Below are positions 22,931-34,379 of a stretch of DNA of 64,000 nucleotides, piece by piece. Position 1 is the stretch's first letter. Each line of letters starts with the position of its first letter. This stretch comes from Aricia agestis. Lineage: Eukaryota; Arthropoda; Insecta; Lepidoptera; Lycaenidae. The notes below the pieces were generated by a model, which was given only the letters and a program-made list of their open reading frames with translations, was not told the origin of the DNA and ran no database searches. The DNA lies in NCBI RefSeq assembly GCF_905147365.1, contig NC_056428.1, positions 6,044,001 through 6,108,000 on the forward strand. Direction: 5' to 3'. Made by a program: the position numbers and the translations under genes.

Positions 22931-23350
22931 GACTCTAAAAATCAAACATCGTACTTCTCTCTTCACACTCACGCCCGTCTTTCATATGCCAGTTGAAAAA
23001 GGACGGCGCGGAATCATCGCCGAGTTAGTTTTACTTGAATAAAAGACGAACTATAATGATTATGAAAAAAGTGTTTTGAGCAAATTTAGGTTTTATCATA
23101 CCTTTTTAGATATTAAAAATTATTAAAGAAAAGACAGCAAACTTCGAGGATCCAAGCAAAAATGTGTCTAAAACAAGGTTTTTTGTAAAAAAGAAACTAT
23201 CGAGTATTTTTTGAGTACTATCGTGTTTTCGTCTTGAGTATTTAATCTTTATGAACTGAAGTTACTTGTGTCAAAAAATCAGTTTTCTAGACCTTACAGA
23301 TTTCAGATCTAGGTTAAAGTATGTAGTCAAGTTAGGGTCATATGGGCTCT
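22931..23350. repeat. Dispersed repeat Q, copy 2
   Basis: Same order as 4127-4415 with ~150 bp of additional sequence between AAAGACAGCAAACTTCGAGG and the terminal AGATCTAGGTTAAAGTATGT block. Confidence 0.65.
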
Positions 23351-23353
23351 GAA

Positions 23354-23463
23354 GGGCCTGTTTAACTTGACCACTTAACTTGACAGACGAAGTATGGAGA
23401 ATCTGTCAAAAAAGTTGTAAATAGCCTATTCAGCACTTTATCAGAAAGCGGTGAAACAGGCCC
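23354..23463. mobile_element. MITE family V, copy 1 (left arm shortened)
   Basis: Ends GGGCCTGTTTAAC and GTGAAACAGGCCC are inverted. The internal GAAGTATGGAGAATCTGTCA is shared with copy 2 at 36308-36446. Part of the left arm is deleted in this copy. Non-coding. Confidence 0.75.
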
Positions 23464-23526
23464 TAAGTTTTGTTTCTCTCGCAATTAACAATTCTATCAT
23501 ATTTCTGTCAATAATTTATTAATCAC

Positions 23527-24030
23527 TAGCTGTTGCCCGCGACTTCGTCCGAGTTAGTATAGTAGATCACATCCCAAGTATTATTTATTGTACAATAATA
23601 TTCAATGTACAGCATTAACTTTCCTACGATTTTATTCTATATAAGTAGATAGATGCTCCGCGCGGCTTCGCTTGCGTAATTTAGGAATTTCACGCGACCG
23701 TACATTTTTCCGCAAAAAAATAGCCGTAACGTGGTCTATTCTTCATGTTTGCCAAATAACATAAAAATTGCTCCAGTAGTTCTTAAGAATCTTAAGATAA
23801 AAAGCAATTTCATATAATTTCCCCCGTTTTTTCCACATTTTCCTCTATTTCTTCGTTTCTATTAATCTTAGCGTGATAAAATATAGCCTATAGCCTTCCT
23901 CGATAAATTGGCTATCTAACACTGAAAGAATTTTTCAAATCGGACCAGTAGTTCCTGAGATTAGCGCGTTCAAACAAACAAACTAACTAACTAACAAACT
24001 CTGCAGAATGATAATATTAGTATAGATTTC
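23527..24030 (-). mobile_element. Helitron-like elements (minus strand), two ends in tandem
   Basis: On the minus strand the element begins near ATCTATACTAATATTATC, contains the CTCAGGAACTACTGGTCCGA / ATTCTTTCAGTGTTAGATAG module, and reaches a hairpin-bearing end GCGAAGCCGCGCGGAGCATC at ~23649. It then continues to a second end CGAAGTCGCGGGCAACAGCTAG at 23527. TC start, near-3' hairpin and CTAG(T) end are Helitron hallmarks, and these sequences are common lepidopteran Helitron ends from memory. No Rep/helicase is encoded. Confidence 0.65.
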
Positions 24031-24468
24031 AAATGTCTGCTAACACAAGCAGCCCTATGTATTACATAGCCTAATAGTCTATTAGCTCCCACGGTAATGT
24101 ATTCGCCTAAACGCCATGCAAATTCCGTTAACGAAGCAATTTTGCAGAGTTTCGTTCATCGACCGGTGGACCGGTGGTGAATTTGTAATAGATACATGCA
24201 AAGTTGCACTGCTTTGAGCTAATCAGGATTTAAAATTGGAATTTGCCAGAATGTTCCGAAATTAAACGCGGTTAAAATACAATGTATTTTAGTGTTGCGC
24301 TATCATCAGAATTCAGATATTGTTGCGAAGGAAGCGTTTAACAGCTAACAAAATACAACAACATAAAACAGTGAAACCAAAGTCCTACCTCTTCGTTATA
24401 GCATTTCATAAAGTTACTTTTACATTGTGTAATCTCTTATGACATTTATTTATCTATTTATCTTATCT

Positions 24469-25449
24469 ATATATATAAAAGAAAGTCGTGTTTGTTACAA
24501 CACTTATAACTCGAGAACGGCTGGACCAATTGCAATGGTTTTTGATTTGTTGGATTTGTTTCCGTCCCGAATAGCAGAATACATCTTAAAAACAATGAAA
24601 ACTCGATATGTGTAATGATTAATGAATACTTTATCATTTCAATAGATGCTGATTTGTTTATTACATGTCAAACATTTGTTGTCCAATCCTGTCAAATAGT
24701 GTAACAACTATTTTTTTTTTGGAGCTTATGGCCTGGTTGCTGAGACCTTTAGCCCGGCCGCACATTGTCCGAAATTTCTGATACGAAACATTTGAACGTC
24801 GGCCGGACCGCCACACAGCACACTACGTCGGAAGCTGGCTGAACCGGCAAGACTAGACGATAAAGTACGAGACGTCATCTTGCAGGAGTCAAAGGGCGAA
24901 GAAGGTCATGACAAATTTACCGGCGAAAATTACCAGCAGAGTCACCGGGAATTTTTATAATTTTGTAATTCAGAAGACAAGACTTATTTTATTACTTATT
25001 GATTATATTTATTTTTATGAACCATTTTGAAAATAGGTTTTGATGATTATTGCGCACATGTTGCCTCCCCCGGGAGTGTATTTATTTTTTGTAAAATGTC
25101 TATAAAGTTCAGGTACTGTTATATTTGTTTGTTTTAGACATTAATTTTCGAAAATTTTTTATTAACCGAAAATAATACCTAAGATTGCCATTATTGGTTC
25201 CGTCACCAGAGCCATTGTGCTCCCTGCTTTATGGCGAAACACTAGAATCACGACATTTTCCTTCGGTTTTCCTTCCTGGCGCTATAACTCCAGAACGCAC
25301 GAACCGATTTCCACGGTTTTGCATTCGTTGGAAAGGTCTCGGGCTCCGTGAGGTTTATAGAAAAAAAATCAGAAAAACCTTCAAGAGAAAAGCAGGAAAA
25401 TAGGGAAAATAATTTTATGGCAAAACAACGTTTGCCGGGACAGCTAGTA
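24469..25449 (+). mobile_element. Helitron-like element, ~0.98 kb
   Basis: 5' TCTATATATATAAAAGAAAG and 3' CGTTTGCCGGGACAGCTAGT delimit it. The 3' end is shared with 7063-7510. The middle contains GC-richer repeat sequence (24745-24920) and a block with CCTGGCGCTATAACTCCAGA (25290). The 72-codon frame at 25185-25403 has no motif and is probably not a gene. A non-autonomous Helitron with captured sequence is the best fit; the flanking A|T rule is not clearly met on the right. Confidence 0.6.
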
Positions 25450-25684
25450 ATATCATAATTTCCTAAAAATGTCGTCCATCTACTGAGATATAAGTTGACC
25501 TGTAACAGTAATTAACCTTACTAAAATTTACATACGTTACCATGAACAATATGTAGAATTCATTTCTCTAAAACCCTCTACTTATTTGGAATTTCGAAAT
25601 ATGTACAAGGAGTATATATAAAACGAGATAGAAGTAAAAAAATATCATCAGAAGGCGCAGCCACTGCAGTTAAAACTAGACCAA

Positions 25685-26483
25685 TAAGACCCAGTTTCAT
25701 CAAGCAATGTTAAATAAATAATGGCTTGTTAAATCAGTTAACGGCCTGTTAGAGCTATCGAGCGTTCCACCATACGCTAATGTCATGTCAAATCACCTAA
25801 CACGGCGTTAAATTTAATTCCTGCTATGGAGGTCCGTTAAATATTTAACAGGCTGTTATATGAGTCAAAATAACAACTTTCAAAGACAATCTTATGCAAT
25901 ATCAATAAAAGAATCTGTTTTGACTTTTGAGTCTTTTCGCCATGTTTCCGCTACGTCCTTATTATTAATTATTTTCATAGTTATGAATAATTATTTATTT
26001 TCACTTTGCCAAAAATTCAGCCCTCGGATTTTCCTTGACATTGCAAATAGACTAACTTGTATCAAAATTTACAAACCGAAATATGTAAATAAAAGTTTGT
26101 ATTATGATTCATGTTTTCAGCTTTGACAGATAATAATTATTAACCTGGTAAATTAAGAAGAAATATTATAGCGTAACAAATGTATGCGATCAGTGATATT
26201 TTAATTTGGTCGCATTATCTACTATTATACTACTATGGAAGAAAGTGATACATTGCAGCAAACATGTATTAATCTTGTACATTGCAATTTCGTCGCCTTA
26301 TAACAAGAATGAATGAATTGATAGTTGTTCACTCGTTGTTCACTTAACATTGCATTTACTAATCTGCTGTTAAATTTTTACTGTGGGACATAAGTATTTT
26401 AACAGTCTGTTTAATTTTCCTAGGTCCGTTAAGTAATGCCTTGTTAGGATTTAACAAACAGAGGTTGGTGAAATTGGGTCTTA
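25685..26483. mobile_element. 0.8 kb inverted-repeat DNA element
   Basis: Ends TAAGACCCAGTTTCATCAA and TTGGTGAAATTGGGTCTTA are inverted, with imperfect homology continuing inward (TTAACGG, TGTTAAAT motifs at 25740 and 26430). The inside is AT-rich; an 88-codon frame (25860-26126) shows no transposase motif. Likely a non-autonomous DNA transposon. Confidence 0.7.
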
Positions 26484-26489
26484 GACTGT

Positions 26490-26670
26490 TCTTAAGATGG
26501 TTTAAAATTAACCCAGATTTGAAATTATAGAGTAACTCACGTCACCGGGTTAGTGGGTTAAATATGGATCGTGAAATTATTTTCATTACTCAGCACAGTG
26601 ATATTATGCTTTTGCAAGTAGGCCGTAGGATTTTAAAATTTTGGGCAAATTTACTTAAATTTCATTATTT
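26490..26670. other. Short unassigned spacer
   Basis: No ORF or repeat recognised. Confidence 0.4.
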
Positions 26671-26671
26671 T

Positions 26672-26830
26672 AACCCCCGATGAAAAAAAAGAGGTGTTAT
26701 AAGTTTAACACGTCTGTCTATCTGTTTGTGTCTGTCCGTGGCATTATAGCATCTAAACGACTGCACCGACTTTAATCTATTTTATTTTGTTCGAAAGCTG
26801 ACTTGATCGAGATTATTGAATCGGGGGTTG
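26672..26830 (+). repeat. Dispersed repeat S, copy 2
   Basis: AACCCCCGATGAAAAAAAAG, GTGTTATAAGTTTAACACGT and the GCATCTAAACGACTGCACCG block match 9138-9305 in order and orientation. Confidence 0.65.
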
Positions 26831-27221
26831 TTTTTAAATGCCTAATTTAACATTATTGTATGTCGTTTACTACTAGCTGTGTCGATATGAAGTTCTTGCC
26901 TTTAAGACAATAAGGATTTGCACAAGGGGAGAGGAAGGATAAAAAATTGTCCTTATGCAACAAAGTAGAAAGATCATCAAGAGAAAACTTAACTGTAGCT
27001 GTATGCTGCAATCTGTTGTCAGCTATCACTTTTTATGCGATTAGTGTTACCTGTAACTAGCTAGCTGGTAATATGCGTAATGGACGACACAAAAACCGGA
27101 CACTACAGTCTACATCGTAAAGTGGAATTATTATGGAGATTGCACTTGCTATGCAGTATATGCCTATCCTCAAGAGAATGTGGAGAAAACCTTATTTGCT
27201 TGGTTACTTTTTGTGTCTATA

Positions 27222-27480
27222 CAGGGTGTAACAAAAATAAGTGATAATACTTTAGGGTGTGTACGTGTTCCTTGTAGAGAGTTCACTCTGAAAGTAGCAG
27301 CGGTAAAAGACCAAATTTTTTTTTCACTTTTGTATGGGAAAAGTCGTGACGCTCGGGCCCTTGCCCATACAAAAGTGAAAAAAAGTTTTCGTCTTTCAGC
27401 GCTGCTACTTTCACAGTGAACTCTCTACAAGGAACACGTACACACCTTAAAGTATTATCACTTATTTTTGTTACACACTG
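27222..27480. mobile_element. 259-bp palindromic MITE family M2, copy 1
   Basis: CAGGGTGTAACAAAAATAAG at the left is the inverse of CTTATTTTTGTTACACACTG at the right. About 125-bp arms meet in a short centre, so the element is one large hairpin. It is flanked by TA on both sides, as in Tc1/mariner-type insertions. Both-strand frames (27180-27419, 27283-27540) are readings through the arms. Copy 2 at 55073-55331 has exactly the same length. Confidence 0.88.
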
Positions 27481-27539
27481 TATATTGCATTCATATGGGC
27501 CGATTATGGTGTAAGTTTCAATTTCAAAGAAAACGAACA

Positions 27540-28500
27540 ACTAAATTGGTACCATAAAGGAGAAATTGATTACCATTTATCAGAAAGAAGTTTTATGGCT
27601 TTCGTTCTATCTATGGGATGGGTGACGTAAGGTAAAGGTCAAGTGTGAGCATGAAAGTTCTTGTTTATTCTTTTGTTACCGTAATCTTTGATGTGTATAA
27701 GATATGACATCATTTCAAAACATATCTTTACTAATGCTTTATTTTATCATAATATTTTGTTAATTACTCAAAATTAAGTTTTTATGAAAATTAAAGTCTT
27801 AACTTGGATCGAGCTTTAAAATAAGTAAAATCATTTGAATTAAAGTTTCCTAACCGTATATTATGAATTCCTACAATCAATATCAATATTATGTATATTA
27901 TTCATATTGATTTCTATTTTGTATTTACAAAATATTTGAAGCAGTATATTTTCTTTTCAACCAACAGTTGTGTTTTCTCCTTTAATCTCGCAGACCATTA
28001 GATAAAAGGTTTCCTGATTTTAAAACGTTTAGCGCTAATTCGTTTTAGCACAAGCCCATTTTCTGGCTACATTCATATGCAAGTCCAGTGTTCCGGTAAT
28101 GAGTAGGGATATCCTCAAGACCTTTGTCTGGTTCATGCGGAGTTCCCTTTGTAGTGCCCGTCTAGACGGATGTTGTGAACTCACTTAGCGGGTTATTTAC
28201 TGAAATATTAACTAATAAGTAATAACATTAAAGTTGTAGCAAAAGTTTGCAGAGTAGCTTGTGCTTTAACCTTAAAATCCTTGAGCGATTCCAAATTCTA
28301 TACAAATGACAGTTTTACTGTTCCTCCCAATAGCATATATTACTGCAATGCTCTCACGCTAGATAGCACCAGCATAGCAGAGCATAGACAGTAAAAAAAA
28401 GTTTTACTTGACTTTTGACAACGGTGAAGTCAATATTCTGACATGACGTGTGCGGAATGTCGGATTTTTCTAAGATTATTTTACTGTATGTGCTGGTAGC
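27540..28500. other. No gene seen
   Basis: AT-rich, no motif-bearing frame. 28310-28500 contains related phrases flanking the MITE (TTTACTGT..., TGCTGGTAGCGCC) that may be part of another old inverted element. Confidence 0.35.
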
Positions 28501-28505
28501 GCCCT

Positions 28506-28706
28506 GCGGGGCTAAAATGGTCGCTTTGAAGAATCATGATATGAATCATAATATGATTCATTTTCTAAAATCGCAAAATGCAACTCTGCTTGCAATTAAT
28601 TTCTGTATTTTTGTACTGATTTGACATTTATCAGTTTGACAATTTTGACAATTCATTTGCTGAATTGATTGAGAGGAATTGCTAAATATGACCATTTTAG
28701 CCCTGC
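28506..28706. mobile_element. ~201-bp MITE family M3, copy 1
   Basis: Ends GCGGGGCTAAAATGGTC and GACCATTTTAGCCCTGC are inverted repeats. Internal TTGAAGAATCATGATATGAA and a run of TTTGACAATTTTGACAATTC motifs are shared with 51415-51616. Confidence 0.85.
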
Positions 28707-28709
28707 TGT

Positions 28710-29885
28710 GCTCCGACTTCCGAGCTTTGCTTAATATGTATTCATATTATATTGAACGATGTTGCGGGCAACATCTTGACTCTTGAGTCACTAAAATTAT
28801 GTTTTATTACCGTTTTACATATTTGGTTACTTGCTCTTTAAGGTAAGCCCAATATGGGTATTTTATAATTGTCCATCAATATCTGCATCTGGTTCCATTA
28901 GTAACGAATATGGCATTAAGTATAATTAACATCCGGTTATTATTAATACGTCGTATCCAAATATTATTTTTTTAAATCGAATCTTAATATTTTCAATCTT
29001 TATTTTTAAATATAAAATGTCATCTGCTACGTTAAAATATAATTAATATATTATATTTTTAAGGTTCTGTTTCTTTAAAACTGCTGTAGTACAAATAAAT
29101 GCGATTTATAATCTAGATATCACAGATTATTGAATAGTTACAAATATAGCTGGAAAATTTAAGTTTTCACTGATATACTATTGCTGTTACCAAATTATAA
29201 CAAAAATACCAATCATTTGAAACAATCAGTGGGACTTCCATACAAGAAATCTTTTTTATAATATGTTTTGCACTGTATCCATCGTGCGCGTTCCGTCCCG
29301 CACTTGGCTGGTATTTTAACTGAATATAATAATATAGCTGACGAAGAGCTCCTCTGAGTTATGGGTCAAAACTACAGGGGTCAAGAAGGGTCAAAAGGTT
29401 GGTTTCGAGTATCACCTTCATGTCTTGGCTCGTGAAACTCGAGCGGTACGCGTATATTAAAAATGTATAGAGCTCAAGTATATTGGACACATCTTAGGGC
29501 TTAGGAGGTAAAAAATATGCGTAAAAAAGATAGAACAAAAAATTAAGAAGCTGAAGCTAATGAGCTACTAATATTTAAGCTAAATTAATAATATGGAACT
29601 ATCTATAACGATCCCAAGCCATCAAGCTATGAAATTAAAAAGGTCGTCTAAATTTGTCTTTTGACCTGTGATAGCCTGTGATATAATATGCCAAGCTTAC
29701 TCATAAAATATTTAAAGATTCAATTTATCATTTTTCTTTAGGATCGGTTCATTGTTAATCAGCTAGCGTTCTCAAACGGACGTAAGATGATCTATTGTCT
29801 ATTAAGGATGCGTCTGTGTCCGTCTGATCACTGTCTGCATTACTAAGAGGCACTTTGCACTCTATATCTACTGGATTACTAGATT
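28710..29885. other. No gene seen
   Basis: AT-rich sequence with no recognised frame or repeat; a small direct repeat of GGGTCAAAA/GGGTCAAGA lies at 29362-29396. Confidence 0.4.
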
Positions 29886-29889
29886 TTGG

Positions 29890-30075
29890 CCCCATTTTGG
29901 CCCCAGCAGAAAATCAGTGCAGCAACCCGCTGCTAATGCTGAGCTGGGGGCCATTGGCATCACACAATATAATGTTAAATTATTAATTATTTGTGTCCTT
30001 GTTCTTTCGTCCTTTTGTAAATATTGTGTTGTGTGATTTGCAAAATAAACTCTTCTTATTGTTATTATTATTTTT
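29890..30075 (+). repeat. Retroelement 3' tail-like repeat
   Basis: AGCAACCCGCTGCTAATGCT, GAGCTGGGGGCC and TGCAAAATAAACTCTTCTTA ending in a TTATTATTATT tail look like the 3' UTR and tail of a LINE/SINE seen in moths (from memory). No coding part is present. Confidence 0.45.
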
Positions 30076-30189
30076 CTACTATCTACTGTATTTACTGGTA
30101 TAAAGTAGCCTTATGTTGTTCCCATTGTCTCCATTATAATAGTAATTTATGCATAGATGACACACGCAACCATTCCATAATTCGTTTAA

Positions 30190-30345
30190 CGCGCGAGAAC
30201 TTTATGCTGAGAATAAAAAGTATCCTATGTCGTTTTCCGGGACTCAAAGAATCTCCATACCAAATGTCAGCAAAATCGGTTTCAGCGGATTGTACGTGAA
30301 AAGGTAACAGACAGACACACTTTTTTATTTATTAGTATGAATGAG
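30190..30345 (-). mobile_element. Helitron-/SINE-like repeat fragment
   Basis: Contains AAATCGGTTTCAGCGGATTG, GTGAAAAGGTAACAGACAGA and TTATTAGTATGAATG, the distal modules of a common lepidopteran non-autonomous element. The opposite end is missing. Confidence 0.45.
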
Positions 30346-30461
30346 CCTTATTTTATCAAAATGGGTATAGTTTACTAAAGTTATTTAAATACATTTTAAC
30401 AGATAACACAATATGCAGGTTGTAGTTACTTCGAAGACGAAGAAAGAGTATCGTCCATTTC

Positions 30462-30469
30462 GTCTTATG
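30462..30469 (+). repeat. Left 8-bp target-site duplication
   Basis: GTCTTATG, repeated exactly at 30835-30842. Confidence 0.9.
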
Positions 30470-30834
30470 TAGGGTTGCCATCGCCCAAATTCCCTTCGCC
30501 GGTCAGGCACTACAAAATTCCCGGACATTTGGCCGAAATGTGGTTATTTCCCCGGACACCTCTTAAACATTATTTACGATAACGTCCTGCCAATGTTTGC
30601 TTTTCCAACAAGAATTTGTAAAAACCTGACTAACTGAAGTCCGTGCAAGAAACCGCGTGTATGCTAAGCGAGTTTTTATCTTTCGTTTATTGCTGCATGA
30701 CTTAAAAGTTAAACTTCTCTTATCAAAAGTGTCTGGATTTCAACCGGACACTTTTAAAAAACCCGGCCGGACGCACCCCGGACGCCCTTCAAACTAGTCC
30801 AAATCCGGGGAAATCCGGACGGATGGCAACCCTA
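30470..30834. mobile_element. hAT-type MITE, 365 bp
   Basis: Terminal inverted repeats TAGGGTTGCCATC / GATGGCAACCCTA and an exact 8-bp target-site duplication place it in the hAT superfamily. GC-rich subterminal motifs (CCGGACA, CCGGACG) occur near both ends. No transposase. Confidence 0.9.
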
Positions 30835-30842
30835 GTCTTATG
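30835..30842 (+). repeat. Right 8-bp target-site duplication
   Basis: GTCTTATG, copy of 30462-30469. Confidence 0.9.
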
Positions 30843-30861
30843 TAACTTTGACCTTTAAAGC

Positions 30862-30933
30862 TTTTAACTTTGTTAAAAACTCCTGAAACAATATATTTTC
30901 CAAGTGTTTCAGGAGTTTTTAACAAAGTTAAAA
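30862..30933. repeat. Perfect 28-bp-arm hairpin
   Basis: The left arm 30862-30889 and right arm 30906-30933 are exact reverse complements (outer TTTTAACTTTGTTAAAAACT) around a 16-nt loop. No coding content. Could be a tiny MITE or a newly formed inverted duplication. Confidence 0.92.
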
Positions 30934-30939
30934 TAAATA

Positions 30940-33425
30940 GAACTTTTTATGCTGACAATAAAATTAAAGGTTTAATTAATGTAACTGGCACTGCGGGCGT
31001 TAAATGGTGAGAATAGATTTTGTGCAAGTCGGACGGTTGCGTTCGGATGTATTGATTTTTGTTATTTGCATCCCGTCTGCCCTCCATATCTACAGCTATT
31101 GTTAGATCAGTGTTCAATTGTGGCTCCTTTTTTGACTGTCGAATATCAATTTTCAACACTGCACTCGGGTGAAATAAGATTTCATATTTGCCTTTTTCTG
31201 TTTGAGCATCTCTTTTGTTGATTAAGATAACCAAGTCTGTTTGGTATTTAAATTTTTATGCTGAGCTACATAAAATATTAACAAGTTTGCCAATTACGTT
31301 TCTGTAAAAATACCAAAATATGCACTATTGTAGAGATCAGCCATAAATTCGATAGCTAACACGATATGAATCACACCTTTGGGAATAATTGATAGTGATG
31401 CTGAAATATGTAATAAGCAATTCTTCGGTGAACGAAATGAAATATACAAAATGGCTATGAATATTGAATAAACGACAATAACACAGGACCTTTTATTGTG
31501 ATTGAAGCGGGCGCGAATGTAAAGCGGAGATAATGGAGGTGGGAACGGTCGTGTTATTCTGAAAGCTACCTGCAACATATACGGTATACCTACTTGTGTA
31601 GGCTGTATGAAGACTAGCGTGTCATTTTCGCACTTACTGTGTGGTACAGAGCTAAGAATACTAATTATTGTGAAAACTGTAGCTAATAATTTTGCAATAT
31701 AATTTTTTATTTTTAATGCTTTAGTATGAAATTGTAAATGTTCCTACCGACATGACTAATTTAACTATTTTAACACTAATCGTCAATGTAGCTTTAGCTG
31801 ATAAGCGTAGTTTTAGCTGATAAGCGCGGCAATTATCACAAACTACAGTTAAAGAAAAACCCAATACCTAGCCGATATAAGATTTTTTTTATCTCGAATC
31901 GCTCGCGTATATACTTTGAATGAATAAATTGCCCTGCGGCATCTACTGAGTGCTGGGATATGTCTGTGTTTACCTGACATACCTTCCGTTGTCTGGAAAT
32001 AGTCTTCACGTGTATCCAGGTCGCGTCCATTCCGTTTATAATTATCCTCGCCGATATAGCTTGGGCGTGGCCAGTTTAAATCTCCATCATCCGTGTTTAC
32101 TTTATTATACATTCTGGTTTTACGTTTGTTGGCTTCTGATTTCGGCCTCTAAGTATAGTATCATTAGATCCTAATCTCAAAATGACTTAATGACTATTAT
32201 TATGATGAGCATTATGCAATGACCTTATTTAGACCTTTATTACTTTTGTGTGCTTCATCAGATGTGCGTAAATAGTATGAATAAAAAGGATTAATGTTAA
32301 TTATTAAGAAGCTTTTTAAGTTAAAGTGTTTTGTTATTTAAGAAAATTCCCCAGACTAATGATACATCAAGAATTAATAATATAAGTAACCACATTACAC
32401 TTAATAAGGTAGGCGTCGAGTTAAGCGAAAAGTAATAGGTAAATGATCGATATTTCCGCTCTTCGGGCAAACCATCATCTAACACGATAATTACTTAATT
32501 CCTCCGAGGAAGATGTTTAATAAAAATATAAAATTGCTCGTAGTATTCTAAGAACATTCGATAATAACCTCATTTTTGAATTTTAATTTACTTCAGAGAC
32601 GGTATGGAAATCTTTTCTTTGATTAATACCACGTGAATCGGCTTTTAATATGGTAATTGCGACTTCAGATTCTGAAGTAGGTAGCGGATTGCTTGGCCAA
32701 ATTGTAAATTGATTGTCTTGAGTAAGACATAAATACACATTGCTAAGCCTTAGAGGTAAGTATTGCTTCGCCATCGCCAGACCTAAGGGCATCCCCTAAG
32801 GTATTTTAGGAAGAAGAAATGAAACCCGCAGCACTAGAGAAGTTCTATATTGCACCTGCAGGTGACTCATGTTTCCTGCTTTATTTAAGTAATTAAGGAG
32901 AGATTAGATTCCATTTTAATGAAAAACTATCGGGTTCCTATTTATTTTACAGCTATATTCCAAAATTGATATCAAAAGTCTAAATACTTTCGATCCTGCC
33001 ACTATGATCACTCGCTGAATCTGAAGAACCTTTTTTCCTTTCATTGTTACTGCAGTTCATTCGTGAGTCACATCAAACGTTCTTTTAGGCGTGGAATCGG
33101 TAATTACGCGGATGCTTAACTAAGAACGTCACGCCGCCTGTAAACTTTACGTTTGATGTTGATGTGATGGATCGCACTAACTAAACGGTAGAGCCGTTTT
33201 AGTTTTATCCTTATGTCATTGTAATAAAGGTCTTAACAGAGGTAAGATAAACCTGAACGGTATATAGCTTAATAGATTTAGAGAATTAGAAAAATTTATG
33301 AAATTAGGAACCATTAGTGAGTCTAAAAGCGTTGAAGATCTTTTAATGAAATTATTTCTTTTATAAATAATTATAGCTATTGGTTAAATAGCGGAATGTG
33401 TCGTTGTGAAAAATGTATCTTATAT
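30940..33425. other. No gene recognised
   Basis: Long AT-rich stretch. Minus-strand frames at 30947-31234, 31294-31578 and 31849-32112 are the longest; none shows a family motif, and they lack a consistent splice framework, so I do not call them genes. A 19-bp tandem duplication (TTTTAGCTGATAAGCG-type) lies at 31793-31827. Confidence 0.4.
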
Positions 33426-33427
33426 CT

Positions 33428-34165
33428 TTAACCCTAGATAGCTAACCTTCTGGGAGACCCTGTTTAAGCTAACCATCCGTCGAAACGACGAGATTTTACC
33501 ACTTTCTGAACCTGGTTTTTTTTTTACAGACATATGATGAGCTTAGCAATAAAACAAAACTTCTCAAAATTACATTTTTTATTTACTTTTGAAAGTAAAA
33601 AAAAATTCTTAGACCTCTAAAAAAATAGGAAAATTTTTAATCAAACTTTTCTAAAACAAAATAAAATAATACTCAAAACAAAACAATCAGTTTTTTGGCA
33701 TTATATGGCATATAGAAATATAAAACGTAATAAAAAATAAAATAAACTACTTTTCTTTAGCACATGTGATAAAAAAAATATTTTTGTTCACCTCATATTG
33801 CTACCTTACAATTATAGCAAAATATACTTTTAGTCATACGCTTTTCTTGTAGTAGCATTTCCCACATGTTTTCCTCCGTTTTTGTCTTGAAGAATTTGGA
33901 AAAGACTCTTCTTCGTTCTCTATTCCCTCCAAAGAAGCTTGGCCCGACGAAAACTGCTCTGCGCACTATACTCGATGGCTGTTTAGAAAGAACGCTTCTA
34001 AATATTTATTTTACTAAGTTCTTGGTTAAATAAATTATCTATAGCATCTTAAATTAACGAAAACATGTAAAAAAAAAAACACAGTTTACGTCAAAACTAA
34101 ATACTTGCATTTCAGTAGAAAAACTAACGGTAAAGCTAACCACCCGTCGAAACGACGGGCAAAGT
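33428..34165 (-). mobile_element. piggyBac-like element, 3' end retained
   Basis: At 33428 TTAA is followed by CCCTAGATAGCTAACC, matching the piggyBac pattern of a TTAA target and a CCCTAGA... terminus. A Cys-rich transposase tail is encoded 360 bp inside on the minus strand. AGCTAACC motifs occur at 33440, 33468 and 34135, the last two followed by CGTCGAAACGACG palindromes. The opposite terminus was not found, so the element is truncated or its other end has diverged. Confidence 0.7.
33793..33960 (-). pseudogene. piggyBac-like transposase C-terminal remnant
   Basis: One minus frame gives ...SLEGIENEEESFPNSS then RRKTCGKCYYKK, and after a frameshift the neighbouring frame gives FCYNCKVAI and a stop at 33793-33795. 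Two C-x2-C pairs spaced this way right before the stop are the C-terminal Cys-rich zinc domain of piggyBac transposases, which cut and paste at TTAA. The catalytic DDD core is absent from the window. The frameshift lies between the two Cys pairs. Assignment is supported by the TTAA/CCCTAGA terminus downstream. Confidence 0.65.
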
Positions 34166-34340
34166 CTGCATAAACCGAAAACTATGGCACTTACCTGTAT
34201 GACGAGTGCACCACTGTAACGACCTCACCGGCAAATGAGTTAAATAGGCGAAACAAAATATTCGGACGTGACATTAAAAAAATATGGCGATATTAGTTTG
34301 CGCAGCCCGTCGATCAATTCTTGTATATATATATAGTGTT

Positions 34341-34375
34341 TGCTATACCGATCAAAGCTCGGTCATCCAGGTACT
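34341..34375 (-). repeat. Dispersed repeat P, copy 2 (fragment)
   Basis: CTATACCGATCAAAGCTCGG and TCATCCAGGTA form the reverse complement of 53742-53775. It contains the small hairpin ACCGAGC...GCTCGGT. Confidence 0.6.
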
Positions 34376-34379
34376 GGCT

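Noticed and set aside
31294..32112. Multi-exon host receptor-like gene on the minus strand
   Set aside because: Hydrophobic frames exist but share no family motif, splice framework or continuity.
33470..34165. CRISPR-like or tandem array from repeated CGTCGAAACGACG
   Set aside because: Only two copies 660 bp apart; they lie at a piggyBac-like terminus and this is eukaryotic DNA.
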